A stretch of 64,000 nt of DNA. Source: Rhodanobacter denitrificans. Its GTDB lineage: Bacteria > Pseudomonadota > Gammaproteobacteria > Xanthomonadales > Rhodanobacteraceae. The stretch spans positions 451,751-515,750 of the forward strand of contig NZ_QFWQ01000005.1 in NCBI RefSeq assembly GCF_003335105.1. The letters are read 5' to 3'. The notes under the pieces are model-generated. The model searched no databases. It saw only the letters and a list, made by a program, of their open reading frames with translations, and was not told where the DNA came from. Both the position numbers and the translations under genes were made by a program. Below, piece after piece: positions 9,940 through 17,122 of this stretch (position 1 is its first letter; each line of letters opens with the position of its first letter).

Positions 9940-10995
9940 GTGAACCGGGAGACCAAAGCAGCCATCCTGTGCGCGGGCATAGCCGCGCCCTCGGCGGACA
10001 ATTCGCAGCCATGGCGGTTTGAATGGTGCGGCGACGATCTGGATCTTCGAATCGACGCGGGCCGTAGCGGTCGCGTATCGGATTCCCGATATGTCCTGAG
10101 CGACCTGGCCGCCGGCGCATGCGTTGAAAACATGATCATCCACGCCCGCTCGCTCGGTTATGCGGGGGACGTGCAGACTTTTCCGCGCCTCGACGACGAG
10201 CTGTGGGCCGCCCGCATCCGTTGGTATCGCGATCCCGAGCGCGATCAACCCGAGCCGCTGGCTGGTGCGATCGAACAGCGTCGCACCGACCGCCGCTTTC
10301 CCTGGCGTGGCCCGATCACGCCCGAAACGCAGGCGCGCCTGAATGCCCAGGCCGAGCTGATTCCCGGGCAGCGGCTTTATTGGCCGCAGACCTCGCGCGA
10401 GAGAAAAGCAGCACTCGGCGTCATCAGGCAGGCCGAGACGCTGCGTTTCCGGAGCCCGACGCTGCATGCGGAACTGTTTTCGAGCATCCGTTTTTCCGCT
10501 GGCTGGCACACCACCTGCGAAGAGGGGTTGGCCCCGGCCACGCTGGCCGTGGAAGCACCGGTGCGCCCGATCTTCCAGGCGCTGCGTCATCCTGCGCTAA
10601 TGCGCATGCTCAACCGGCTGGGCACGGCGTCTGTTCTGGGGTGGCGCTCGGCCTGGCTGCCCATCCGGCTGTCGCCCGGGCTGTGTCTGCTCGTCATTCC
10701 GTCCACGGCGCGATCGGATGTGCTCGCGGGCGGCCGGGCTTTGGAGCGAGTGTGGCTTCAGGCAAGCCTGGACGGTCTGTCGGTCCAGCCGTATGCCGCG
10801 GCGGGAGTGCTCGGCCTGGGATTTGTACCCGTCGAACCGGCCTTTCAGCGGTCTGTTTCGCGGCTGGGTGCCTCACTGGGCGAGTTGTGCGGGCCGGGTT
10901 ACGGCTTGGTGTTCTTGCGGCTCGGCTACTCGCGATCCGCACCGCCCACTCGCAGTGGGAGGCGCGTGCCGGGAAGTTTCGCCGCGCCGCCATAA
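9940..10995 (+). CDS. Nitroreductase-like flavoprotein (ThiF/nitroreductase-associated type)
   Basis: 351 residues, GTG start with GAAGG 9 bp upstream. The N-terminal AIL.AGIAAPSADNSQPWRF segment is the FMN-binding start typical of nitroreductase-fold proteins. DLAAGACVENM and IEQRRTDRRFPW follow, then a C-terminal LGLGFVPVE. The region around RFRSPTLHAELFSSIRFS resembles the nitroreductase half of ThiF-nitroreductase fusion proteins such as mycobacterial Rv1355c (family knowledge, not searched). Here the ThiF partner would be the separate gene at 12833. It probably performs an FMN-dependent redox step on an unknown small molecule. The C-terminal 25 residues are low-complexity and may be out of register with homologues. 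Confidence 0.78.
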   Translation: MNRETKAAILCAGIAAPSADNSQPWRFEWCGDDLDLRIDAGRSGRVSDSRYVLSDLAAGACVENMIIHARSLGYAGDVQTFPRLDDELWAARIRWYRDPERDQPEPLAGAIEQRRTDRRFPWRGPITPETQARLNAQAELIPGQRLYWPQTSRERKAALGVIRQAETLRFRSPTLHAELFSSIRFSAGWHTTCEEGLAPATLAVEAPVRPIFQALRHPALMRMLNRLGTASVLGWRSAWLPIRLSPGLCLLVIPSTARSDVLAGGRALERVWLQASLDGLSVQPYAAAGVLGLGFVPVEPAFQRSVSRLGASLGELCGPGYGLVFLRLGYSRSAPPTRSGRRVPGSFAAPP

Positions 10996-11297
10996 CTGGC
11001 CATGCACGATCTTCGTTCGTGTGCGATGGCTTCGCCCACGGCGCGCCCTTGGTTCGTGCCCATCCGCCGCGCGTTCTGCAGGCCTTGATAGTCGCGCGTC
11101 GCAAAGGTCACCTGCGGGCATTGCCCTGGCCAAAGTTCGCGGCTTCCCATCGATGAAGTGAAGGGCAGGTGATTTCCGCTGTACGTCGAAATCCTTTACT
11201 AGCGCGGCTTGATGTCAATGCCACCGGACACACTGCAACAAAAACAGTTTGTTACATGAATTTCGGCGGTGCGCGGAGACTCATGCCGCCGTTTCGG
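10996..11297. other. Gap upstream of the first PrsR-type box
   Basis: About 300 bp after the nitroreductase-like gene. It becomes AT-richer towards 11340 as it approaches the control region. I see no gene and no clear terminator. Confidence 0.4.
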
Positions 11298-11334
11298 TGT
11301 CGGAATACCTTACAAATACCGAGTAAACCCGACA
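11298..11334 (+). promoter_or_regulatory. Predicted PrsR enhancer dyad 1
   Basis: TGTCGGAATACCTTAC at 11298-11313 is followed by an inverted half-site, GTAA (11323) and CCGACA (11329-11334). The 16-bp core matches TGTCGGAAAATCTTAC at 13864-13879 in 13 of 16 positions. Both boxes begin exactly 80 bp before the TGG of a -24 element. That position is typical of an upstream activator site for an NtrC-type regulator, and PrsR is the only such regulator in the window. Confidence 0.78.
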
Positions 11335-11377
11335 GTTTTTAGCGACTAATTCAATTAAAAACAGCATGTTGCATCTC

Positions 11378-11393
11378 TGGCATCCCCTTTGCT
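11378..11393 (+). promoter_or_regulatory. Sigma-54 (-24/-12) promoter of first PEP-CTERM gene
   Basis: TGGCATCCCCTTTGCT has the invariant GG and GC separated by exactly 10 bp and matches TGGCAY-N5-TTGCW. It lies 77 bp upstream of the ATG at 11471, so transcription would start near 11404. Confidence 0.85.
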
Positions 11394-11470
11394 TTATTCG
11401 GCTTACAGCGCAAGCACACTCTGGGCTGCTGTCCGTGATTGTTTTTTAGATCGGCTAGGAGGAGAGGAAC

Positions 11471-12295
11471 ATGTTGAAGAAAAAGACTATCGGAGTCGCA
11501 CTCGCATGCGCGCTGGCGCTGGGTGCGTGGAGTGGATCAACACTTGCCACTCCCATAAATGTGGGCGGCGTCGTGTGGGATCCCAGCAGTCCGTTGGACC
11601 TGACCGTCCAGGCAGTCAATTTCCGCGAAACGAGCGTTTCGATGGTCGGCAACGTGCTGACCGGCTACGGGGAGATTGCCTCGTTCAACGGGACAAGTCA
11701 GTCAACGTTTTGTCCGGGTTGCGACCTCAACTTCACCTTCCAGTACACGGTGTCGAACATCACCGGTAACCAGGTTGAGTTCAGCCCGGGATCCATCAGC
11801 TTTTTCGTTGACAACACCAACAGCTTCAATGTGCTGAATCCGGCTACGGCCGGCGTCGGTACGCCGTGGCTCACGTTGTCCGGCCATACGGGTGCGGTGC
11901 TCGGCTTTGGGGGCACAGCGCAGCTTTTCTCCACGATCGTTGGCACTGTCGCCAATCCCCTGACTGGATCCAACGGACTCGGGTTCTTGGACGCCACCGG
12001 AGGTCCTGCAGCCGACTACTTCCAGACCCATACCCAAGCCGACGGGCTGGGAGGACTCGCGGACTTTACGCTTAATTCGGAGTTCCTGGAGTCGATAGTC
12101 AGAGGGTGCTCGAGTACCCCTTCACCGGATCCAACCAACATCTGCCACTATCCGATTACGGGAACGGCCACGTTGATCGGCAGGACCGCAGTACCCGAGC
12201 CGGGTGAGATCGGTTTGCTGGGCCTTGGGCTGACCGCCCTGGGCTTGCTTGTCCGGCGGCGCGGCAAAGAAAGAGAGACCGGGCGGCGCGCATAG
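11471..12295 (+). CDS. PEP-CTERM sorting domain protein
   Basis: 274 residues. Signal peptide MLKKKTIGVALACALALGAW... ends near ALA/TLA at about residue 26. A ~210-residue beta-rich body has no catalytic signature. The C-terminus is a classic PEP-CTERM tripartite signal: VPEPGEIG, a hydrophobic helix (LLGLGLTALGLLV) and an Arg-rich tail (RRRGKERE). Such proteins are exported, cleaved by an exosortase at the PEP motif and displayed or released with exopolysaccharide. A strong ribosome binding site (AGGAGGAGAGG) precedes the ATG. It is controlled by the -24/-12 promoter and the dyad upstream, and followed by a strong terminator at 12330. Its specific role in the matrix is unknown. Confidence 0.92.
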   Translation: MLKKKTIGVALACALALGAWSGSTLATPINVGGVVWDPSSPLDLTVQAVNFRETSVSMVGNVLTGYGEIASFNGTSQSTFCPGCDLNFTFQYTVSNITGNQVEFSPGSISFFVDNTNSFNVLNPATAGVGTPWLTLSGHTGAVLGFGGTAQLFSTIVGTVANPLTGSNGLGFLDATGGPAADYFQTHTQADGLGGLADFTLNSEFLESIVRGCSSTPSPDPTNICHYPITGTATLIGRTAVPEPGEIGLLGLGLTALGLLVRRRGKERETGRRA

Positions 12296-12329
12296 AGCTG
12301 GCCTCCTGATGCGTGCGGTTTGACGTTCG

Positions 12330-12360
12330 ATGGCACCGCTTTGCGAAGCGGTGCCATTTT
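12330..12360 (+). terminator. Rho-independent terminator after PEP-CTERM gene 1
   Basis: ATGGCACCGCTT (12330-12341) and AAGCGGTGCCAT (12346-12357) form a perfect 12-bp stem with loop TGCG, followed by TTT. It lies 35 bp after the stop codon. Confidence 0.9.
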
Positions 12361-12832
12361 CTGGGTGCCGCTTGCGCTGAACGGCTTCGCAGGCCAGTCG
12401 GCGCAACCCGGTTCCTGCACCACATGCGGCTCCTATCCGAGGTCGTGACACATCAAGGCACGGTTCGGAACAGGCAAGCGACACCACAGCGGAAGTGGCT
12501 GCATCGGTCGTCCGAACCTGGCCCAAGGTCCAGTGCCGGCAATGTTTCCGCACAACGCCAGACCATCTTGCGCGACCCATCTCTCGTCGATGGCTTCAAG
12601 CCGATGGGCAGTTTCCTCTGCGCCAGCCTCGGGAGCAGTCCCGTCGATGATGAGCCGCCAGGTCTGCGCAAGCTTTACGTCGCATACCCACAGATTTTCC
12701 ATCCATGTATCCACCATGCATGCACCCGATCAATCGCGACCCCTGGGGCGCAATGGCGGGAATGTGTAGCGCCGCCAGCCGGTATTGCCGTACCGGCTTG
12801 GCAGCAGCTTTACGCAATAATGCCGAGGGCGG
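12361..12832. other. 470-bp gap before the ThiF-like gene
   Basis: No gene recognised. Near the right end a 7-bp inverted repeat, GCCGGTA/TACCGGC (12779-12798), lies about 40 bp before the ThiF-like start and could be a hairpin or operator. No -24/-12 promoter with 10-bp GG-GC spacing is visible. Confidence 0.4.
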
Positions 12833-13723
12833 ATGTCCATGATGTCTGATGCACCGGTCACGCCTGAGCCGTTCGACTACGCAACGGCATTCAGCCGGAC
12901 GATCGGCTGGATAACCGCGACCGAGCAGGCGAAGCTGCGCTCCAAGCGAGTGGCGATTGCTGGACTCGGCGGTGTGGGTGGCAGCCATCTGTTGACCCTG
13001 ACCCGACTCGGCATCCAGTCGTTCAACCTGGCGGATCTCGACCGTTTTGGCACGGAAAATTTCAATCGACAGGCCGGGGCGTTCCAGTCGACCATCGACC
13101 AGCCCAAGGTCGACGTCATGGCACGGATGGCGCGGGACATCAATCCGGATCTGGACATCAACAAATTTCCCGGCGGCGTCACTCTTGACAACATGGAACA
13201 ATTTCTGTCGGGGGTCGACCTGTACGTCGACGGGCTGGACTTTTTTGTACTTGATATCCGCGCCCGGCTATTCGCCCTGTGCGCCGAACGCGGTATCCCG
13301 GCGATTACCGCGGCGCCGTTGGGCATGGGTGCCGCGGTGCTGGCGTTCCTGCCGGGCCACATGACATTCGAAGAGTATTTTCGACTGGAAGGCAGCACGC
13401 CGAACGAGCAGTTGCTGCGCTTTATGGTGGGACTGGCACCCGCCGTGCTGCATCAAGGCTATCTGGTCGATCCCTCCGCGGTGGACCTGGTCCATCAGCG
13501 GGGACCGTCGACGCCCATGGCGTGTGAAATCTGCGCCGGAATAGCCGGCACACAGGCGTTGAAGATCCTGCTTGGCCGGGGCGAGTTGATCGCGGCACCT
13601 CACGGCCTGCACTTCGACGCCTACCGCAACAAGCTCGTACGCACGTGGCGGCCGGGGGGCAACAACAATCCACTGCAACGACTGCTTCTTTCCCTGGCGC
13701 GTCGCCGTTTCATGCGCCGGTAA
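12833..13723 (+). CDS. ThiF/HesA/MoeB family E1-like adenylyltransferase
   Basis: 296 residues. The ATP-binding GLGGVGGSHLL motif (about 45-55) is followed by LADLDRFGTENFNRQ, whose Asp and Asn/Arg are the E1 nucleotide contacts, then VDGLDFF and ITAAPLGMGA. The family's usual paired zinc-binding CxxC motifs are absent; only MACEICAGIAG near residue 225 remains. E1-like enzymes activate a carboxylate by adenylation, on a carrier protein or small molecule. With the nitroreductase-like gene at 9940 it recreates the two halves of known ThiF-nitroreductase fusions. Three in-frame ATGs (12833, 12839, 12842) follow GAGGG; 12839 has the best spacing, so the true start may be 6 bp in. Substrate unknown. 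Confidence 0.85.
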   Translation: MSMMSDAPVTPEPFDYATAFSRTIGWITATEQAKLRSKRVAIAGLGGVGGSHLLTLTRLGIQSFNLADLDRFGTENFNRQAGAFQSTIDQPKVDVMARMARDINPDLDINKFPGGVTLDNMEQFLSGVDLYVDGLDFFVLDIRARLFALCAERGIPAITAAPLGMGAAVLAFLPGHMTFEEYFRLEGSTPNEQLLRFMVGLAPAVLHQGYLVDPSAVDLVHQRGPSTPMACEICAGIAGTQALKILLGRGELIAAPHGLHFDAYRNKLVRTWRPGGNNNPLQRLLLSLARRRFMRR

Positions 13724-13863
13724 GCACTGCACGCACAGACAAGCGAAGGGAAGGGAAGGGGACGTCTAGCTGTGTAAGCCCAACGGGTTGTTCCTAGCAC
13801 CCGGGATGCGGGAAATGTGACGTTGCCGGTTGGTCCCAAATCGGCGTTTCCACGATTCGGCAG

Positions 13864-13901
13864 TGTCGGAAAATCTTACGCTTTTGAGCTTTATTCCGGC
13901 A
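13864..13901 (+). promoter_or_regulatory. Predicted PrsR enhancer dyad 2
   Basis: TGTCGGAAAATCTTAC at 13864-13879, with inverted half-site CCGGCA at 13896-13901, offset 32 bp from the first half-site (31 bp in dyad 1). It starts 80 bp upstream of the -24 TGG, the same spacing as dyad 1. Confidence 0.78.
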
Positions 13902-13943
13902 CATAAAAAGCAAATAGTGCATTTGAATCAGTCATATATGATT

Positions 13944-13959
13944 TGGCACGGAGAGTGCT
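13944..13959 (+). promoter_or_regulatory. Sigma-54 (-24/-12) promoter of second PEP-CTERM gene
   Basis: TGGCACGGAGAGTGCT: TGGCAC is a perfect -24 box, with GG and GC exactly 10 bp apart. It lies 60 bp upstream of the GTG start at 14019. Confidence 0.87.
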
Positions 13960-14018
13960 TGATTTATTGGCAGAGAGCATCCTGCCAGTTTCCCAATTTC
14001 AAGCGCGGAGTCAGTCAC

Positions 14019-14696
14019 GTGAAGAAGATCATCCCCATCCTGTTGTTCGGTCTGGTAGCAGTCACAAGCCCGCTGACTTACGCCACGCCAATCTCGACGA
14101 CCATAGAGCTGGGTACAGTTTTCACCGGCACATCACCGAGCGGGAGTGCGCCGTGGCTGACCGCCACTTTCACCTCCAACACGGGCGCTCACACCGGTAC
14201 GCTGGTGTTGACCTCCCATCTAAATGGCTCCGACTTTGTCGGCGGCCCCAATATTGGCTGGGGATTTTTCCTGAATACCGGAACTTCGAGCATTACATGC
14301 ACCGGGGGAAACTGCGCCGACAACACGTTTTCGGGTGGCAGTTACAACGCTGGCCCGCTCGGAAAGAACTGGAATCTGGCCTTTGAGTGGCTGGCTGGAG
14401 ATCGGTTCGTAAGCGGTAATACGGCGGCCTACGACATCACCTTCAACAGTGGTCTGACAGGTTCACCGTTCATTGCCAATCCCGATCCCAAGGCCGAGAG
14501 CTGGCGGTCGGTTGCACATGTTCAGAACATTGGTAAATCCGGCGCCAGTGGCTGGATCACTGGAACCGATGCGCCTACCAACGTACCGGAACCGTCGGTG
14601 CTCGGCATGTTCGGGCTCGGCACACTCCTAATCGGATTATTTGTGGGTTTGCGTCGGCGCTCCCGCAGCGAGGCCACTAATTCAAGTTCGTTCTAA
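14019..14696 (+). CDS. PEP-CTERM sorting domain protein
   Basis: 225 residues from a GTG start with GGAG 8 bp upstream. The open frame extends further 5', but that part covers the promoter and dyad, so I reject it. Signal peptide VKKIIPILLFGLVAVTSPL ends at TYA. The body contains one Cys pair (ITCTGGNCAD) and many Gly/Ser/Thr residues, as in extracellular beta-sandwich proteins. The C-terminus is VPEPSVLGMFGLG, a hydrophobic span and GLRRRSRSE, a full PEP-CTERM signal. It shares its control architecture with the gene at 11471 but not its body sequence, so it is not a simple duplicate. Confidence 0.9.
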   Translation: MKKIIPILLFGLVAVTSPLTYATPISTTIELGTVFTGTSPSGSAPWLTATFTSNTGAHTGTLVLTSHLNGSDFVGGPNIGWGFFLNTGTSSITCTGGNCADNTFSGGSYNAGPLGKNWNLAFEWLAGDRFVSGNTAAYDITFNSGLTGSPFIANPDPKAESWRSVAHVQNIGKSGASGWITGTDAPTNVPEPSVLGMFGLGTLLIGLFVGLRRRSRSEATNSSSF

Positions 14697-14720
14697 GGCC
14701 AGCAATTCTTCGACAAGTAA

Positions 14721-14744
14721 CCTCCGGCGACGGGGGGCTTTTTT
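14721..14744 (+). terminator. Probable terminator after PEP-CTERM gene 2
   Basis: CCTCC (14721-14725) can pair with GGGGG (14732-14736) allowing one G-U pair, followed by a run of six T at 14739-14744. Confidence 0.6.
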
Positions 14745-14809
14745 ATTGCTGCGCTGAGATCGATTGATCGAAGTGAACCGCTCCCGGTTTCGCGGAGACT
14801 GTCTGGTTT

Positions 14810-15177
14810 AAGTCAGGTCGCCACCATGGTGCCCTGACGGGAGAGATGCGGGGAGTAGTTTGCTTGCCCACCTCGGTGACAAAGCCCACCCGACGCTGCG
14901 TACCCCAAAGTCCCCCTCCAATCCCGCCAATACGGCCCGTCGTTTGACGATCGCCGCCATTAAGCCGGGGAGGAGGACAGGGCCCACCCGATCCATCCAG
15001 ATCATCCGAAAAATCACCCTCGTGGATCCTTGCCACCTCGAGCCACGCTGACAGCGCCAGAGCGCCATGGCCCAGGATCGGTTTGTCCGGCGTCGAATCC
15101 GCTTTCACCTTCGCTTGCTGCGTCTTCGAATACTCCAGCCGGTAGATATAACCCTCGTCGCCCGTCTTGCGCAGATT
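14810..15177 (-). pseudogene. Tyrosine recombinase/integrase, C-terminal part, frameshifted and cut by the transposon
   Basis: Minus-strand translation reads NLRKTGDEGYIYRLEYSKTQ and DKPILGHGALALSAWLEVAR. It then shifts frame to IVKRRAVLAGLEGDFG and back to GFVTEVGKQ. These are the catalytic-domain segments of phage-type tyrosine integrases (..LAGLEGDFGAHSLRSGFVTEAG..). At least two frameshifts and loss of the Arg-box and the terminal Tyr region show decay. The upstream part lies at 33811-34008, 18.6 kb away, because a transposon is inserted at 15177/15178. The flank around 14776-14812 (GAACCGCTCCCGG, TTTCGCGGAGACTG) looks like an IS3-type end that may have removed the 3' end. Confidence 0.75.
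15173..15177. repeat. Target-site duplication, left copy (AGATT)
   Basis: AGATT abuts the left inverted repeat, and the identical AGATT abuts the right one at 33806-33810. A 5-bp duplication is what Tn3-family transposases generate. Confidence 0.93.
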
Positions 15178-15212
15178 GGCTATTTGTGCCCATCCCCCGA
15201 TAGTATAAAATA
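15178..15212 (+). repeat. Transposon terminal inverted repeat, left
   Basis: 35 bp starting GGCTATTTGTGCCCATCCCC and ending GATAGTATAAAATA. It is identical over all 35 positions to the reverse complement of 33771-33805. It does not start with the GGGG usual in Tn3-family repeats. Confidence 0.95.
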
Positions 15213-15276
15213 AGCGCAAAAATCTCTTATATAACAATTAGCTATCTTCGTCGTGACTAGGGCGTCGGATGTTCGC

Positions 15277-16326
15277 TCACGCCGGATTCCCACGAGGTAC
15301 CGCTTCAGCCTCATGGGCGCCAGAGGTACTGACGGTGCGCAGTTGAGCAAATGTTTCTTCCAGTACGTCCAGCCGACCTTGGCTGGCGGCGCGCTGGGCC
15401 TCTGCCTCTCGCCGGTGGTCCCGTTCGGTAGTCAGTTGAGTTTCGGCCGCCGCGAGCTGGGTTTGCAGTTGCACCTGCCCTTGTTCGGCCTGGGCCAACC
15501 GGATCTGCAAGGTCGGATGCTCCTTGGCCAGCGGCAGATTCGCGTCGTAGGCGTACTGCAGTTTCTGATGCTCGGTGCGGAACTGGCGGAACTCCTTGTC
15601 GAGCTGATTGATATGCTCGGTCATCCGAGCATTTTCGCGGTTGAGCTGCAGTAGTTCGTGATTCTTGCTCGTGATGGTGTCGTTGGCTTGTCGCAGCTCG
15701 ACCTGCAGTCCCTGCACCTGGTGTTCGTGCCGGCGCTGCTCTTGGTCGCGCTGTTCCTTGACGGCCGTCCGATAGTGCTCCAAGGCATCGCGGGCATGTT
15801 GGTGTTTGTCCTCCAGCGACTGAATGTGCGTTTCGTGCTCAGTCAATCGAGCGGTCATGCCCGCGACCCGCTCCTCCAGCTGTTGGACGAGCAACGCGCG
15901 ATCGCGAAGCCCCTGCTGGGCCTGCTCGTGGGCAGCTTTTTCGTCGTGCAGAGCGATATCGGTGCGCTGCAGCTGCGTACTGAGCGCCGTGGTCTCTTGA
16001 CGGTGCTGCTCGATGGTCGCCGTTAGTGTTTGGCGTTCGGCAGTGAAACGCTCCTGTGCTGCGGTGATCCGGACTTCGGCCTCCTCGTGCAGGCGTTCAG
16101 CCAGCCGGCCAACCAGATCCTGCAAGGCATCGCTGATCGCCACCGTCGCGCCGACGCGTGGTCCGTCCTCGGCTTCCAGCTCCTTCAGGTAGCGGTGGAT
16201 GGTGGTCTTGGAGCCGGTATTGCCCAACGCCACCCGTAGCGCATCTATCGAAGGATGCTTTCCCTGCGCCAGCAGACTGGCTCGCGCCTTCTGGACCTCG
16301 GTCTTGTACAAGCCGCCACGCGCCAT
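15277..16326 (-). CDS. KfrA-like (TnpT-like) DNA-binding coiled-coil protein
   Basis: 349 residues. The N-terminal ~90 (starting MARGGLYKTEVQKARASLL) form a KfrA-type helix-turn-helix domain with SKTTIHRYLKELE. Residues ~100-330 are a long coiled coil (Glu/Gln/Arg-rich heptads such as LQRTDIALHDEKAAHEQAQQ). KfrA proteins are plasmid-borne autorepressors. Tn3-family elements of the Tn4651 type encode a comparable coiled-coil protein, TnpT, that assists the tyrosine recombinase TnpS in cointegrate resolution. Being the gene nearest the left end of the transposon favours the TnpT role. Two palindromes lie just upstream. The frame is open 18 codons further 5', but that would cover the palindromes, so I start at 16326. 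Confidence 0.82.
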   Translation of the reverse strand: MARGGLYKTEVQKARASLLAQGKHPSIDALRVALGNTGSKTTIHRYLKELEAEDGPRVGATVAISDALQDLVGRLAERLHEEAEVRITAAQERFTAERQTLTATIEQHRQETTALSTQLQRTDIALHDEKAAHEQAQQGLRDRALLVQQLEERVAGMTARLTEHETHIQSLEDKHQHARDALEHYRTAVKEQRDQEQRRHEHQVQGLQVELRQANDTITSKNHELLQLNRENARMTEHINQLDKEFRQFRTEHQKLQYAYDANLPLAKEHPTLQIRLAQAEQGQVQLQTQLAAAETQLTTERDHRREAEAQRAASQGRLDVLEETFAQLRTVSTSGAHEAEAVPRGNPA

Positions 16327-16346
16327 GCCGTTCTCCGATGGATTTC

Positions 16347-16379
16347 GTAATGCATTACATACCATGTAATTACATACCA
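16347..16379. promoter_or_regulatory. Two adjacent palindromes upstream of kfrA-like gene
   Basis: GTAATGCATTAC (16347-16358) and ATGTAATTACAT (16364-16375) are perfect 12-bp palindromes with centres 17 bp apart, inside a direct repeat of TTACATACCA (16355 and 16370). They begin 21 bp upstream of the start codon, where an autorepressor would bind. The second kfrA-like gene at 46551 also has a GTAAT-containing dyad upstream. Confidence 0.7.
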
Positions 16380-16380
16380 C

Positions 16381-16643
16381 TCAACAGCGAAAAACGCTAA
16401 GAAAAGGTGCTATTTATCAGGCGGGATAATGTTTGATTATCCCGCCTGAGTCCCGTAAACCATAGCCCGCACCCGTCAGACAATACGTATGACCTGATTT
16501 CGTCCGCATCCGGGCCGGCGGCAAGAAATGGATCATTGCTAAGTGCCGTGAAGTGATGCGGCGGCGGCTGGTGCCGAACGATACAAACGCTCGATAGCAA
16601 AGGGGCAAAGTGGTACCCCTCCCCAAAGATCAAATCGAACCTC
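16381..16643. other. Region between kfrA-like gene and the MerR-type promoter
   Basis: 263 bp with no recognised gene. It contains the inverted repeat at 16420-16446 and an 8-bp palindrome ATACGTAT (16483-16490). Frames across it remain open but show no domain. It is a reasonable place for a cointegrate resolution site. Confidence 0.5.
16420..16446. repeat. Perfect 11-bp inverted repeat with 5-bp spacer (candidate recombination core)
   Basis: GGCGGGATAAT (16420-16430), spacer GTTTG, ATTATCCCGCC (16436-16446). Two arms of 11 bp around a short central spacer is the layout of a tyrosine-recombinase core site (compare dif/cer). It lies next to the TnpT-like gene, while the element's tyrosine recombinase is 13 kb away. 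No T-run follows, so a terminator is less likely. Confidence 0.6.
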
Positions 16644-16674
16644 TTGACTTTGGAGTTACCTTCAAGGTTTAGCC
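16644..16674 (+). promoter_or_regulatory. MerR-family-type promoter with 19-bp spacer
   Basis: -35 TTGACT (16644-16649), 19-bp spacer containing the dyad-like GAGTTACCTTCAAGGT, -10 TTAGCC (16669-16674). The overlong 19-bp spacer with an internal dyad is the mark of promoters twisted open by MerR-family activators. It drives the unit starting at 16761, which encodes its own MerR-type regulator. Confidence 0.75.
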
Positions 16675-16760
16675 TGTGACTATCGCGATGTGGCACGACG
16701 GTGGTTCGCCCCGCTGTCGCGCCGAGAGAGTCGAGGGCGCTTGTCATTGAGGAGCAAATC

Positions 16761-17027
16761 ATGAACACGAAACGCAAAGTGGAAGTATTCAGTGCCGGCT
16801 GTGCCGTGTGCGACGAGGCGGTGGCGCTGGTCGAGCGTGTGGCCTGCTCGTCCTGCGAGGTCACCGTGCACGACATGAAGGACATCAACGCTGCCAAACG
16901 GGCGAAGACACTGGGTATTCGATCGGTGCCCGCCGTCGTCATTGATGGGAAGCTCGCCGCCTGCTGTGAAGGACGTGGGATCGACGAGGCGATCCTGCGC
17001 GTTGCAGGTCTGGGTCGGTCCGCGTAA
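16761..17027 (+). CDS. Thioredoxin/glutaredoxin-fold small protein
   Basis: 88 residues with a strong GAGGAG ribosome binding site. The N-terminal beta strand VEVFSAGCAVCDEAV carries a CxxC redox motif. A second Cys pair follows (ACSSCE), then the cis-Pro strand VPAVVIDGKLAACC. It is a compact thioredoxin-like domain without a signal peptide, so it is cytoplasmic. It is the first gene after the MerR-type promoter and lies upstream of a MerR-family regulator. The redox or metal-carrier role is inferred. Confidence 0.8.
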   Translation: MNTKRKVEVFSAGCAVCDEAVALVERVACSSCEVTVHDMKDINAAKRAKTLGIRSVPAVVIDGKLAACCEGRGIDEAILRVAGLGRSA

Positions 17028-17122
17028 CGGGTGGATGACCGGCCACGGAGTCGCCCAAAAGAGCTCTTCGGCCGGCCATCACTTACTTTCTTCGAATCAT
17101 CCAACACACCATCGAGATCATC

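Noticed and set aside
1-14750. Exosortase gene expected with PEP-CTERM proteins
   Set aside because: Looked for a multi-span exosortase with its Cys/Arg/His motifs among the frames here; none found. It is presumably upstream of the window or elsewhere in the genome.
16397-17107. 236-codon minus-strand frame opposite the first thioredoxin-like gene
   Set aside because: Half of it is antisense to a convincing thioredoxin-fold gene, and the rest shows no recognisable domain.
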